Below are positions 1 to 10,578 of a DNA stretch of 64,000 nt, piece by piece. The translations under genes and the position numbers were made by a program. The notes beneath the pieces are model-generated. The model saw only the letters and a list, made by a program, of their open reading frames with translations. It was not told the origin of the DNA and did not search any database. Within the stretch, counting starts at the first letter, position 1. Each line of letters starts with the position of its first letter. The DNA is from Brevibacterium sp. UCMA 11754 (GTDB lineage: Bacteria; Actinomycetota; Actinomycetes; Actinomycetales; Brevibacteriaceae), in contig NZ_JACBOT010000034.1 in assembly GCF_021532275.1 (NCBI RefSeq), positions 1-64,000 on the forward strand, in the 5' to 3' direction.

Positions 1-45
1 ACAGCAGCACACCGTTTCGATTCAGCACCCAGCAGGGAGTCATCC

Positions 46-49
<4 letters not shown>
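1..49 (+). CDS. C-terminal tail of the gene upstream of thiS (probably thiO), partial
   Basis: A reading frame enters from the left edge (codons from base 2) and stops at a TGA at 47-49. It overlaps the GTG start of thiS by four bases (GTGA), a typical junction between translationally coupled genes. The 15 visible residues are too few to identify the protein. In thiO-thiS-thiG operons the gene before thiS is usually the glycine oxidase ThiO, so that is inferred from context only. It could be another thi gene. Confidence 0.35.
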
Positions 50-2280
<2,231 letters not shown>

Positions 2281-2782
2281 GTGCATCCACGTTGCCACGG
2301 GACGCAGCATGCGAATCGACAAGCGCGAAGTGGTCACACACCACACGGAGCTGATCGTGGTGATCGGGCCCGTCTGCTCCAGCGACCACACACCGGTCCC
2401 CCTCAGATCACCGGTGGCGGAGAACGAGACGAAGCTCGGCGGGTCTGTGTCCTGAAGTTCGATTCCGAAGCTCAAGGTGACTCCGATCGGGCTCTCCACC
2501 TGAATTTCGGCGCGGCGGCCGGGCACGTTCCTGTCATCGACGGGGACCGCCACGGGCAGGCCCGGCCACCACTGCGGCCACGACTTGACATCGGAGAGCA
2601 CGGACCAGACCTCTGTCGGACTGGCATCGACCCTCCACGTGTTCTCGAAGTGGAAGGGGGCTGACTCACCGGCGTGCGGTCGCACGTGCTGATGAGTCTG
2701 CTGCCCGTGTTCGTGCGTCATGGGTCTCCCGATGGTCCTGAGGCGACGGGCGCTGATTCGTCCGTTCTGACTCGACGGTAGT

Positions 2783-3436
2783 GTGGACAGCGTGATTGAG
2801 GAAAGTTTCATCAGCTCCCGCCGACCATCGCCCTTAGGCGGACGAAAGCCGACGAAGGACGACCTCGCTGAGTTCGCCACCGACAATCCCGACGCCATCG
2901 ATGACGTTCTCCCCGTGCGCTCGGGTGAACTCTCGATGCTCATCGTCGGAATCAACCCGGGCCTGTGGACGGCCGCGGTCAATGCACCCTTCGCCAGACC
3001 GGGAAATCGCTTCTGGCCGTCTCTGCATCAGGCAGGTCTGACCGATCACCTCGTCGACGCCTCCCTGGGCCTGGCCGTCGAGGACGAGGCACAGCTGCTG
3101 GCACGCGGCATCGGCATCACCAACCTCGTGGGACGGGCCACGGCTCGGGCCGATGAGCTGGACAAGAAGGAACTGCGCGAGGGTGCGGCCAGGCTTGTCC
3201 GCCGACTCGACGACATCCGCCCCAAGGTAGTCGCAGTCGCTGGGATCACGTCGTTCCGGATCGGATATTCCCTGCCCAAGGCCCACCTCGGCGAGCAGGA
3301 CACGTCTCTCATCGATGGCTGGCCCGAGGGTATCGACCTTCACGTCGTACCTCAGCCCAGCGGCCTCAATGCCCATTATCAGGTTCCGGACCTAGCCCGG
3401 ATCTGGCGTGATGTGTGGGAGAGCATCGAGGACTGA
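2783..3436 (+). CDS. mug: Mismatch-specific uracil/thymine DNA glycosylase (Mug family)
   Basis: Base-excision repair enzyme of 217 residues that removes uracil or thymine from G:U and G:T mispairs. Seen: the Mug active-site motif VGINPGLWTA (about residues 53-62), with the Asn that positions the catalytic water; PGNRFWPSLHQAGL; GITNLVGR; and the C-terminal DNA-intercalation loop QPSGLNAHY, equivalent to the family's NPSG loop. Starts at GTG 2783 or GTG 2792 are both possible. Transcribed divergently from the SRPBCC gene and convergently with thymidine kinase, so probably monocistronic. Confidence 0.9.
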   Translation: MDSVIEESFISSRRPSPLGGRKPTKDDLAEFATDNPDAIDDVLPVRSGELSMLIVGINPGLWTAAVNAPFARPGNRFWPSLHQAGLTDHLVDASLGLAVEDEAQLLARGIGITNLVGRATARADELDKKELREGAARLVRRLDDIRPKVVAVAGITSFRIGYSLPKAHLGEQDTSLIDGWPEGIDLHVVPQPSGLNAHYQVPDLARIWRDVWESIED

Positions 3437-3470
3437 GCAGCTGCTCTGATGCGGTCGTGACCGATTGCTT

Positions 3471-4085
3471 CTAGTGCGGTGGAGCGAAGTGCTCCCGGCA
3501 ACGTGCGACATAGGATTCGAGACCCCCGACATGGCTGGCATCGATGTCGGTGGCACTCAGTTCCGAGGCTTCGACGCTGAGCCCGGGGGTGCCCACACGT
3601 TGGTGGAAGACGGCATCCCTACCGCAGATCGTGCACACTGCCGTGAGTTTGAGAACGTCCTCGGCCACGGCCATGAATGTCGGCATCGGTTCGAAGGGGC
3701 CGCCGTCGAACGTCACGCACAGGCCTTCGACGATGACTGCAGCACCACGTTCCACGAGGTCGAAGACGGTCGGCACCAGGTCAGGCCCGAAGAATTGGGC
3801 CTCATCGATGGCCACCAGCTCATAGTCCTCGGCGCGGGCGAGCTCGGCGAGGGTCTCGACGTCACCGACGGGTACCGCAGGAATGTTGATCCCGTCGTGA
3901 GAGGTGATCGCCGACAGATCGGAACGTGTGTCGAGAGAGTGGCTGAGGACGAGCACATTGACCCCGGCGATCTTTGCTCGTCGGACGCGACGCATGAGTT
4001 CCTCGGATTTGCCTGAGAACATGGGGCCGGCGATGACGTTGAGACGCCCCGCCGGCCGAGGCGACGCAACTGGGTTCAAGGGCAT
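3471..4085 (-). CDS. tdk: Thymidine kinase, type II
   Basis: Phosphorylates thymidine to dTMP in pyrimidine salvage; 204 residues, the normal size. Seen: P-loop GPMFSGKSEELMRR (about residues 21-34), Walker B-like LVAIDEAQFF (about 91-100), and the lasso/zinc part with the CTICGRDAVFHQR motif and a later Cys in ARCREHF. The N-terminal extension MPLNPVASPRPAG precedes the usual start, so a slightly shorter start cannot be excluded, although the first ATG gives a full-length protein. It converges with the Mug gene with a gap of only 34 bp. Confidence 0.95.
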   Translation of the reverse strand: MPLNPVASPRPAGRLNVIAGPMFSGKSEELMRRVRRAKIAGVNVLVLSHSLDTRSDLSAITSHDGINIPAVPVGDVETLAELARAEDYELVAIDEAQFFGPDLVPTVFDLVERGAAVIVEGLCVTFDGGPFEPMPTFMAVAEDVLKLTAVCTICGRDAVFHQRVGTPGLSVEASELSATDIDASHVGGLESYVARCREHFAPPH

Positions 4086-4182
4086 GGCGCCAGCCTACGC
4101 CGCGATGTTCCGTCCTGACAGTGCCCATCTGTCGTGATGGTGCTCAGGATGCGGCACTGGGGTGATCAGGATGCGGCAACGG

Positions 4183-4851
4183 TCAGTCGTCGACGGTGAC
4201 CTTCTTCGATTCGACGTCGACGGATACCTCGATCTCTTCACCCTTGTCATCAAAATAGAACTGGTATTCGATACGGCCGTCGTCGGATTCGAGCTTCCAT
4301 CCGTCAAGTCGGCCCGAGGCCTTGTCCTGGGCAAGCTTGAGCGCCTCGTCGAAGGTCATCGGGTCGTTCAGGTCGATGGCCTTCTCCTTGTCGTCCGAGG
4401 AGTCCTTCTCCGTGTCGACGACTTCACCGGTCTCAGCATCGATCTCGACGTCGAAGTCAGTGGCGCCGTCGATGACCTTGACCTCGTACTGCCATGCCTT
4501 GTCGCGTTCGTCGAAGTCGAGTTCGATGCCGTGTACGGTGCCGTCCTTCGCTTCCTTCTTCGCCGTGGCAATGGCATCCTTGGGTGCCACTGATGGTGAT
4601 TCCTTGCTCAGATCGGCATCAGCGGCCAACCCCGAGGAGCTGGTTGTCGTCGAGCCCTGTGACTTCGTGTCTTCAGCGGCGCCTGATTCGTCATTGTCAG
4701 AAGCGTTCTGAGCCTCAGCTGATTCCGGGGTCTGGCCCTCGCTCTCCGAGGCCTGACCATCACCTGAGTCCCCACTTGAACAGCCGGTGAGGGCGAAGGC
4801 GGCAATCATGGTTCCTGCAGCGGCTCGCGTGGCCCATCTCTGTGTCTTCAT
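4183..4851 (-). CDS. PepSY-domain lipoprotein
   Basis: Exported lipoprotein of 222 residues. The signal peptide has a basic start (MKTQRW), a hydrophobic core and the lipobox LTGC (Cys about residue 24), then a Ser/Gly/Glu/Asp-rich linker to about residue 80. Two PepSY repeats follow, about 85-145 and 155-222. Each has the pattern helix with AxxxA then strands of the YEVKVIDG and EYQFYFDDKG type, followed by VDAETGEVV or VDVESKKVTV. PepSY domains are found in protease propeptides and are thought to inhibit peptidases or bind at the cell surface; the target here is unknown. The downstream ATG at 4851 was chosen because it starts the signal peptide directly. Very acidic overall. Confidence 0.82.
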   Translation of the reverse strand: MKTQRWATRAAAGTMIAAFALTGCSSGDSGDGQASESEGQTPESAEAQNASDNDESGAAEDTKSQGSTTTSSSGLAADADLSKESPSVAPKDAIATAKKEAKDGTVHGIELDFDERDKAWQYEVKVIDGATDFDVEIDAETGEVVDTEKDSSDDKEKAIDLNDPMTFDEALKLAQDKASGRLDGWKLESDDGRIEYQFYFDDKGEEIEVSVDVESKKVTVDD

Positions 4852-4925
4852 GCCCTCAACGGTAACAAGGAGGTGCGCCCACTGCCCCCTTGCTAAGAGG
4901 ATTCTCATCCTGATCAGAACCCTAG

Positions 4926-5387
4926 TCAGTCGAGGCAGAACTCGTTTCCCTCGGGATCGGCCATGACGATGAATCCAGTCTCCATCGGCGGATTCGGATC
5001 AACCCGTTCGAGACGCTGTGCACCCAGCTCCTGCAGACGCTGACATTCGTCTTCCAACGCCTGCATCCGTTCGCTGTTCTGCAGACCGGGGGCAGCACGC
5101 ACATCGAGATGGACTCTGTTCTTGACGATTTTGTCCTCGGGCACTATCTGGAAGAACACTCGGGGACCGCGTCCTTGCGGATCCTCGATCGCGGCGCGGA
5201 AATCCTCAGGCTTCAAGTCGATGCCCAGCCCCTCGACGAATTCCTTCCACGCGGCAAAAGGATCGTCACCGGCGCTGAGGCGGACTCCGGGAGGGCCAGG
5301 GATGACGTATCCGAGCGTCTCTGCCCAGAAGGTGGCTTGACCGATCGGATCGTGACAATCGAAGGTGATCTGTACTGCGCGGGTCAT
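4926..5387 (-). CDS. VOC (glyoxalase/bleomycin-resistance) superfamily protein
   Basis: 153 residues with the two-module beta-alpha-beta fold of the vicinal oxygen chelate superfamily. Seen: ITFDCHDPIGQATFWAETLGY at the N-terminus; a middle strand VFFQIVPEDK with NRVHLDV, where the His is the usual metal ligand; and the C-terminal TGFIVMADPEGNEFCLD, where the final ExC/E region closes the metal site. This arrangement is typical of actinobacterial glyoxalase-like proteins of unknown substrate. No partner gene gives a clue; a DinB protein lies upstream on the same strand. Confidence 0.8.
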   Translation of the reverse strand: MTRAVQITFDCHDPIGQATFWAETLGYVIPGPPGVRLSAGDDPFAAWKEFVEGLGIDLKPEDFRAAIEDPQGRGPRVFFQIVPEDKIVKNRVHLDVRAAPGLQNSERMQALEDECQRLQELGAQRLERVDPNPPMETGFIVMADPEGNEFCLD

Positions 5388-5440
5388 GATGTCTCCTCAT
5401 TGAGATCGTTCAATCAAGGGTACCTGTTTCTGCTCCGTGG

Positions 5441-6001
5441 TCATTGACCCGTTCGGCCGTCGATGCGCTCCCGCAGAAGGTCCGCATGCCCGCAATGCCT
5501 GGCGTACTCCTCGATCCGATGGATTTGGAGTTCCCTCACCTCTATCTGCGATTCGCCGAGGCGGGTTCCCAGATCTTCGTGCTTGGCAACCTCGGAATCG
5601 GTGGTCCCCTGCTCCGCTTCGAGATCTGCCAGGGCTGTCGCCAGCATGTCATCATCGGCCGTTGAAACGTCGAAGGCCGCATCGAGGCCACCATAGAGCG
5701 AGGGCCGCTGCTCGTCCTGTGTGATCCAGTTGCACCAGTCACGTTCGACTTCGGCCATGTGTCTGAGCAGACCCAGGAGCGACATAGTCGACGGCGGGAC
5801 CGAGCGTGTGGCCAGTTGCTTCGCATCGAGGTCCGCGCATTTCATCCGCAGGGTGAAGCGGTAGTCGCGGATGAACTCGAGCTGAGTCTCGGCTTCGCCG
5901 TCGGGACTCGTGCCGCCGGTATTGCGTGGATCGTCATCGGGGTCCACCCACATGTCGGGATAGACGGTGGCTTTGGTCCATCTGTTCGGGGTTGTGGACA
6001 T
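5441..6001 (-). CDS. DinB/DUF664 family protein (putative thiol-dependent enzyme)
   Basis: 186 residues. Seen: TLRMKCADLDAKQLATRSVPPSTMSLLGLLRHMAEVERDW, the DUF664 signature with the first metal-type His in RHMAEVE, and a C-terminal IHRIEEYARHCGHADLLRERIDG helix holding further His residues. DinB proteins form four-helix bundles with a three-His metal site. In actinobacteria many are mycothiol-dependent S-transferases, which fits a mycothiol-making organism (mca is in this window). The substrate is unknown. The ATG at 6001 was chosen because the longer frame adds an unrelated stretch overlapping the upstream gene. Confidence 0.8.
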   Translation of the reverse strand: MSTTPNRWTKATVYPDMWVDPDDDPRNTGGTSPDGEAETQLEFIRDYRFTLRMKCADLDAKQLATRSVPPSTMSLLGLLRHMAEVERDWCNWITQDEQRPSLYGGLDAAFDVSTADDDMLATALADLEAEQGTTDSEVAKHEDLGTRLGESQIEVRELQIHRIEEYARHCGHADLLRERIDGRTGQ

Positions 6002-6096
6002 ATAGGCATTCTGCTCGCCCGCCGCCGCTTTGACCAGGGATCTGCAGAAATCTGTCCACGGGTGTGGGTCGAGGATCGCCAGGCTGATGCCACCTG

Positions 6097-6885
6097 CTAG
6101 GAGGAGGGAGACCACTGTTCGGTCAGCGGGAACAGGCTCGGCACGTCCTCGCGGATTGTTCGACCGAAGGCCAGTGCCCCGCCGAAGAGCTTTTCGATGG
6201 CATTGACCGAGTGCAGAACCCGATCTCTGGACAGCGGGGGCAGGAGCTCACCGTGCTTGAGGTAGCCCTTCAACGTTCCGGTCGCCGCCATTTTCAGGCC
6301 GAGGCGTCCGGCGATCAGCCAGGTGATGCATTCGGCTTCGAAGTGGGACTGTCGTCCGTCGATGTCCGTCTCACTGGCAGCAATCCCCAATTTCGGGAAA
6401 GCTCCGAGATGCCCGGCATAGATCAGCGCGAGTTCATCGAGCACATGCTTCAACATCACAGTGGGACTCTGCGTCTTCGGCAGACCGGCGAGGTCCAGCC
6501 CCTTTCGGTGCAGGACGTCCATGACGAGACGATGCCCGTCCCACGTCGGTGCCCCAGCTGCCTTGAAAGGGTTGACCGCGGCATCGGGGACCGGGGGGCC
6601 GTGGGTATCCTCGACATCGTAGACGAAGCGCACCGGAGCGAAGGGATGCAGCACGATCAATGCCACGGCTTCGTCTGTGAGGAGCCTTCCGAATTTCTGT
6701 TGCCACGCGTGCTCTGTTTCGACGAATATCGCTCCGGCGTTCTGCTGCGCGATGAGAGCCGCGTTGAACGCGGCGATCTGGGGAAATCGGCGGACGAAGC
6801 CGAGCAGCTCGTCCCATGGCATCACGGATCTGTGACTGCCGACTTCGGCGTACAGTGCATCAAACGAATTCACGTTCTTATCCAT
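6097..6885 (-). CDS. ArdC/ImmA-like protein lacking the HExxH metal motif
   Basis: 262 residues, function unknown. The N-terminal half resembles the ArdC N-terminal domain (FNAALIAQQNAGA, a WQQKFGRLLTDEAVALIVLHPF stretch, then VRFVYDVEDTHG). The C-terminal half resembles an ImmA/ArdC zincin in that a helix precedes SETDIDGRQSHFEAECITWLIAGRLGL, matching the E-EAE-x-VAY-x-LG element of those peptidases. Where the zinc helix HExxH should be, the sequence reads HVLDELALIYAGH, so metallopeptidase activity is doubtful. ArdC proteins are antirestriction or ssDNA-binding factors and ImmA cleaves repressors. Here no phage or plasmid gene is nearby, so the role is open. Confidence 0.55.
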   Translation of the reverse strand: MDKNVNSFDALYAEVGSHRSVMPWDELLGFVRRFPQIAAFNAALIAQQNAGAIFVETEHAWQQKFGRLLTDEAVALIVLHPFAPVRFVYDVEDTHGPPVPDAAVNPFKAAGAPTWDGHRLVMDVLHRKGLDLAGLPKTQSPTVMLKHVLDELALIYAGHLGAFPKLGIAASETDIDGRQSHFEAECITWLIAGRLGLKMAATGTLKGYLKHGELLPPLSRDRVLHSVNAIEKLFGGALAFGRTIREDVPSLFPLTEQWSPSS

Positions 6886-7044
6886 GACCTCACGCTAGGA
6901 CGCGGCACTGACATGGCCGAGGCAGTCGCAATCACCTGCGGACATGGTCAAGCAGCGCTGGTCCCGCCTAGCATCGATTCAGGGGCGAGCTGCGCTCTCG
7001 GCGCCGCGAATTGAGTCCACACGCTTTGAGTCCAGGAGGACGAT

Positions 7045-7335
7045 ATGACCGATGACGACCACAACCTGACGATCCGCATCGGACGTGACGAACTCGTCAT
7101 CCGGCAGCGCTATCAGGTGCTGAGCATCGTCAACGATGTTCTCATCGGCATCTGGTTCCTCATCGGCAGTTTCATGTTCTTCTCCGAGGCATGGGTGTTC
7201 ACGGGAACCTGCCTCTTCGTCCTCGGCAGCGTTGAGATGCTCATCCGGCCGGTCATCCGCTTGATCAGGCACGTGCATCTGCAGAAGATCCGCGGGCCGC
7301 AAGCCCCGACCACGGATGCCGCGTACGATTTCTGA
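7045..7335 (+). CDS. YrhK-like small membrane protein
   Basis: 96 residues. The centre contains two hydrophobic segments, about residues 29-48 (VLIGIWFLIGSFMFF) and 50-66 (WVFTGTCLFVLGSVEML), followed by a basic RPVIRLIRHVHLQK stretch. This is the pattern of the YrhK domain: a short polar strand region, RYQVLSIVNDVLIGIWFLIGS, then a tight loop. The N-terminus is polar and probably cytoplasmic. The ATG at 7045 is preceded by CCAGGAGG about six bases upstream. Function unknown. It converges with the ECF ATPase gene, separated only by a terminator hairpin. Confidence 0.75.
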   Translation: MTDDDHNLTIRIGRDELVIRQRYQVLSIVNDVLIGIWFLIGSFMFFSEAWVFTGTCLFVLGSVEMLIRPVIRLIRHVHLQKIRGPQAPTTDAAYDF

Positions 7336-7348
7336 GCGGATCACCCGA

Positions 7349-7368
7349 AGCGGCCTCAACCGGCCGCT
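7349..7368. terminator. Inverted repeat between yrhK-like and ECF ATPase genes
   Basis: AGCGGCC and GGCCGCT form a seven-base stem with a six-base loop. It lies at the junction of two convergent genes and covers the ECF ATPase stop codon at 7356-7358. There is no U-run on either side, so termination is probable rather than certain. Confidence 0.45.
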
Positions 7369-8870
7369 CCCCCGCACTGCTCGTCCTGATTCACCCGCCC
7401 CTCGTTGAGAAGCAGGATGCGATCGGCTGTCGCTGTGGCCCAGTGCCGGTCATGGGTGGTGGCCAGGATGGATCCACCACGGCGGCGGAAATCCTTGATG
7501 AACACGTTCAGCCTGTCGATGGCATTGCGGTCTCTGCCCAGAGTGGGTTCGTCGAGGAGGAGAATCCGAGGGCTCAAGATGAGTGCCGACGCCATCACCA
7601 GATCCTTGCGGAGGTCGATGCTCAGATCATAGGGATGAGTCTCGCTGAAAGAATCCAGCTGAGTCGTCGCCATCGCCGAGGTGACCGCCTTCTGTCGGCG
7701 GGTGCGGATCGCTGCCCTGTCGCGGCGTCTGTGCGAGGGCAGTGGCACGGCGTGCATGAGCTCTTCGCGCACGGTCGCAGCTGAAAGCTGACTGCCTGGG
7801 TCCTGTCCCACCCAGCCGAGGTGCTGTGCTCGTTCGTGGGCAGGAGCATCGCCGAGGCTCACCGGCCTTCCGTTGCCATCGACGTTGATCACGCCCGATG
7901 TTCTGGCCCCGGTTCCGAGGAGACCAGCGAGAGTGCGCAGGAGGGTGGACTTCCCTGCCCCGTTGGATCCCACGATCGACACGATCTCGCCGGATGCGAG
8001 GTCGAGATCGATGTCGGTCAGAACGGAGACCCCAGCGCGGGCGACGCTCAGCCCGCGCACCGACAGTGCGACAGAAGCCGGGGCCGACGGTCCGGCAGCT
8101 TCAGAGCGGTCCGCCCCGCGTGGCTCAAATTGCTGATATGGCTCACATGACCGGTGTGGCTCACGTGGCTCTCCTTGCCCACGTGGTCGAGTGTCCCAGA
8201 TCCCTTGTCGTTCAAGTTCGCTGGCTGAGGGGCGGATGTTCGTCGTGATCAGCCGACCGGATTCCAGGATGCTCACCTGGTCACAGGCTTCGGCCACCTC
8301 GTCGAATTGATGGGCGGTGATGAGGACCGCACCTCCAGCGACGCAGAAGGCCCGAAGCGCTGCGCCGAGGCGCCGCCGAGTCTCCGGGTCCAGGGACAGC
8401 GAGGGCTGGTCGAGGACCAGCAATGATGGATTCCCGGTGAGCAGTCCCGCCAGTGCGACGAGTTGGCGCTGACCACCGGAGAGAGTATCGAGGCGTCGCC
8501 GCCACAGATCGCCGATGCCCAGTGAGCCAAGGGCCTGGTGTGCACGCCTCTCGACCGCTGAGACCTCGTCCCCATGCAGCCGCCCGGACAGCTGAACCTC
8601 ATCGCCGACGAGGCTCGTCATTCCACTCAGCTGCGCCTCAGGGTCATCGCCGAGCATCACCGCGGTCCCCGCAACGCGGATGTGCCCGAGGCTGGTTCCA
8701 CGTTCGGACAACAACCCTGTGATCAGCCGGCCCAGGGTGGACGTACCCGAGCCCACCTCTCCGAGGATCGCATGCATCTGTCCTGGGGCCAGGCGGAGGT
8801 CGATATCGGCCAGTGTCGCAGCCGCACCGCTGCGGTAGGTGAAGCCGGCGCCGATGAGTTCGAGAATCAT
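7356..8870 (-). CDS. ECF transporter energy-coupling ATPase, two fused ABC domains with asymmetric degeneration
   Basis: 504 residues from the ATG at 8870; a GTG at 8882 overlapping the upstream stop is an alternative start. It powers the ECF permease encoded just upstream. Domain 1 (about 1-215) has Walker A GEVGSGTST with Thr43 replacing the ATP-binding Lys, a perfect signature LSGGQRQ (130-136), and Walker B LVLDQP with Gln155 replacing the catalytic Glu. A polar linker (about 220-268) follows. Domain 2 has perfect Walker A GSNGAGKST (301-309) and Walker B LLLDEP (437-442) with H-loop His473, but the signature is eroded to LSIDLRK (416-422). Because each ATP site uses Walker motifs of one domain and the signature of the other, one site should be fully competent and the other dead. 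Confidence 0.9.
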   Translation of the reverse strand: MILELIGAGFTYRSGAAATLADIDLRLAPGQMHAILGEVGSGTSTLGRLITGLLSERGTSLGHIRVAGTAVMLGDDPEAQLSGMTSLVGDEVQLSGRLHGDEVSAVERRAHQALGSLGIGDLWRRRLDTLSGGQRQLVALAGLLTGNPSLLVLDQPSLSLDPETRRRLGAALRAFCVAGGAVLITAHQFDEVAEACDQVSILESGRLITTNIRPSASELERQGIWDTRPRGQGEPREPHRSCEPYQQFEPRGADRSEAAGPSAPASVALSVRGLSVARAGVSVLTDIDLDLASGEIVSIVGSNGAGKSTLLRTLAGLLGTGARTSGVINVDGNGRPVSLGDAPAHERAQHLGWVGQDPGSQLSAATVREELMHAVPLPSHRRRDRAAIRTRRQKAVTSAMATTQLDSFSETHPYDLSIDLRKDLVMASALILSPRILLLDEPTLGRDRNAIDRLNVFIKDFRRRGGSILATTHDRHWATATADRILLLNEGRVNQDEQCGGAAG

Positions 8871-8874
8871 TGTC

Positions 8875-9690
8875 TCAGGCACCCCAGATCATCTGGTCGG
8901 CAGTGGGCAGGGGCAGGACATCGGCCACGGAGCACACGACGAGGACGCAGGTGAGGAGGGGAGCACCTCGGCGCAGGAACCACTGGCTCGGGCCGTCGTG
9001 GTGATCCTGCAGTGACGTCACCTGCGTTGATTCTCCGAGACCGCGTTGTTCGAGCACATCGTGACGCTGTTCGACCTCGATGAGGACGGAGGTGAACAGG
9101 CCGGTGACGATGCTCGGCAGCAGCCGAGTGCGGACCACCCAACTGCTCACGTCCCAACCGCGACTGGCGCGGGCCTCGATCATCTGCTGAGTGCGGGTGC
9201 GGATGAGTGGGATGAGGCCGATCGCCGAGGCGCAGATATAGGCCACCGAGGAGGGCAGCCGCAAGGCCCGCAGCCCGTCATACAGGCGAGCCGAGTCGAC
9301 TCCGAGTCCGAAGAATGCGCACAGGGACACGAGCGCACTGACCCGCAGCCAGATCTGAGCGGCGATCGCCAGACCTTCGACGGTGAGTTGGGCGAGACCG
9401 TATTCCCACAGCACGGTCACCTCGGCGCCGGGGTAGAAGAGTCCCTGCACGATACTGAGGACGATCAGCGTCGGCAGGCACAGCACGCCGACGCCGATCG
9501 CCCAGGTGCGCAGCCTCACTGCGGGTGAGACCACCGCGGCGATGAGCGTGGCGGCGATGATGGCGATGGGCACGACCGGGGACGGGATGCCGAAGACGAG
9601 CAGCAGAGAGCATACGAGGACGATGATCTCGGTGGCTGGATGCCAACGGTGTGCGGCCTGCTGTTCCCGGTCGAGAACAGTCGAGGTCAT
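8875..9690 (-). CDS. ECF transporter transmembrane (T) component
   Basis: 271 residues, integral membrane coupling protein of the EcfT/CbiQ family. About five to six hydrophobic segments are visible (for example IIVLVCSLLLVFGI, VVPIAIIAATLIAAVV, TWAIGVGVLCLPTLIVLSI and a C-terminal LLTCVLVVCSVADVL). The cytoplasmic coupling region has the family's Ala-Arg-Gly-like motifs, seen as EARASRGW and VLEQRGLG, which contact the ATPases. The start follows directly after the stop of the S component gene (9691), and the stop overlaps or abuts the ATPase start, so S, T and A are translated as one operon. Confidence 0.88.
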   Translation of the reverse strand: MTSTVLDREQQAAHRWHPATEIIVLVCSLLLVFGIPSPVVPIAIIAATLIAAVVSPAVRLRTWAIGVGVLCLPTLIVLSIVQGLFYPGAEVTVLWEYGLAQLTVEGLAIAAQIWLRVSALVSLCAFFGLGVDSARLYDGLRALRLPSSVAYICASAIGLIPLIRTRTQQMIEARASRGWDVSSWVVRTRLLPSIVTGLFTSVLIEVEQRHDVLEQRGLGESTQVTSLQDHHDGPSQWFLRRGAPLLTCVLVVCSVADVLPLPTADQMIWGA

Positions 9691-10578
9691 TCAGCCGACC
9701 TGCACTGGGGTGCGCGAATTACGCGAATTGCGCGAAAGACTGTGGTCGGTGAACGGATACCTGTCGAGAATTCGCCGCGGCAGGGTGCGCACGACCACAT
9801 AGGCCAAGGCGAAGATGAGCGCCTTGTCGAGGATGTCGGAGAACAGGCTCTGTGCCAATGTCGCATTGAGCATCTCGAGGCCAGCTGCCTGCAGGACGGC
9901 GACGACGCCGCCGGTGCCCGAGCCCAGACCGCCGCCGAAGACGTAGGCAGCCACAGGAGCGCCGAGTGCTCCGGCAGGGATTCCTGCAAGAGCGCCGGTA
10001 ATGACGGCGAACCAGGGAGTGCGGAAGGCACCTAGCCGTGCCGCCCACCCTGCAGCCGCACCGATGAAGGCCGCCCCGGAGCTGAAGGCGATGACGCTCG
10101 GGCTCAGGGTGACTCCCCAGATGAGGTTGGAGATGATGCCGGTGAACGCTCCGGCTGCAGGACCGGCGAGGACGCCGATCATCACGGTCCCGATCGAGTC
10201 GAGGTAGAGCGGGATGGGGGTGACATTGCCGACGACATGGCCGATGACGATATTGGCGGCGATGGCGACTGGGATGAGCGCGAGGATGCTGCGCGGGATG
10301 AGCGGCAGTGTGCCGGCTGCGAGGAGGACTCCCCCGAGCAGGTATCCGAGCATGACCCACAGAGTCGTATGTCCCAAGTTCGTGCCGAGGTTGGCCGGTT
10401 GCGTCAGGAGGACCGCGATATATGTGCCGAGGATGACGATGGTGCCGAGGAAGGTCAGTGCGAGAGGAAGCGCGTGGCTCTGGTGACTCTTAGTGCCGTG
10501 ACTCTCAGTGCTCTGGTTTTGTGCGGGACCGACGGTGTGTGCCGGCCCCTGCCCAGACTGTCTTGATTTCGTGGTCAT
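9691..10578 (-). CDS. ECF transporter substrate-binding (S) component, probably for nucleosides or nucleobases
   Basis: 295 residues with six or more hydrophobic helices. The first 35 residues are polar (Ser/Gln/His rich). The core contains PIPLYLDSIGTVMIGVLAGP, a typical S-component segment, and PSVIAFSSGAAFIGAAAGW. Substrate inferred only from context: the upstream gene is a nucleoside hydrolase whose 3' end overlaps this gene by 74 bases. There is no other ATG, GTG or TTG before the first helix, so the overlap is real. AAAGGA precedes the ATG at 10578. The C-terminal tail ends in an Arg/Ser-rich segment (SLSRNSRNSR). Confidence 0.82.
   Translation of the reverse strand: MTTKSRQSGQGPAHTVGPAQNQSTESHGTKSHQSHALPLALTFLGTIVILGTYIAVLLTQPANLGTNLGHTTLWVMLGYLLGGVLLAAGTLPLIPRSILALIPVAIAANIVIGHVVGNVTPIPLYLDSIGTVMIGVLAGPAAGAFTGIISNLIWGVTLSPSVIAFSSGAAFIGAAAGWAARLGAFRTPWFAVITGALAGIPAGALGAPVAAYVFGGGLGSGTGGVVAVLQAAGLEMLNATLAQSLFSDILDKALIFALAYVVVRTLPRRILDRYPFTDHSLSRNSRNSRTPVQVG

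Noticed and set aside
3435-3446. GAGCAGCTGCTC palindrome between mug and tdk as a terminator
   Set aside because: Only six base pairs with no loop or U-run, so unlikely to terminate.
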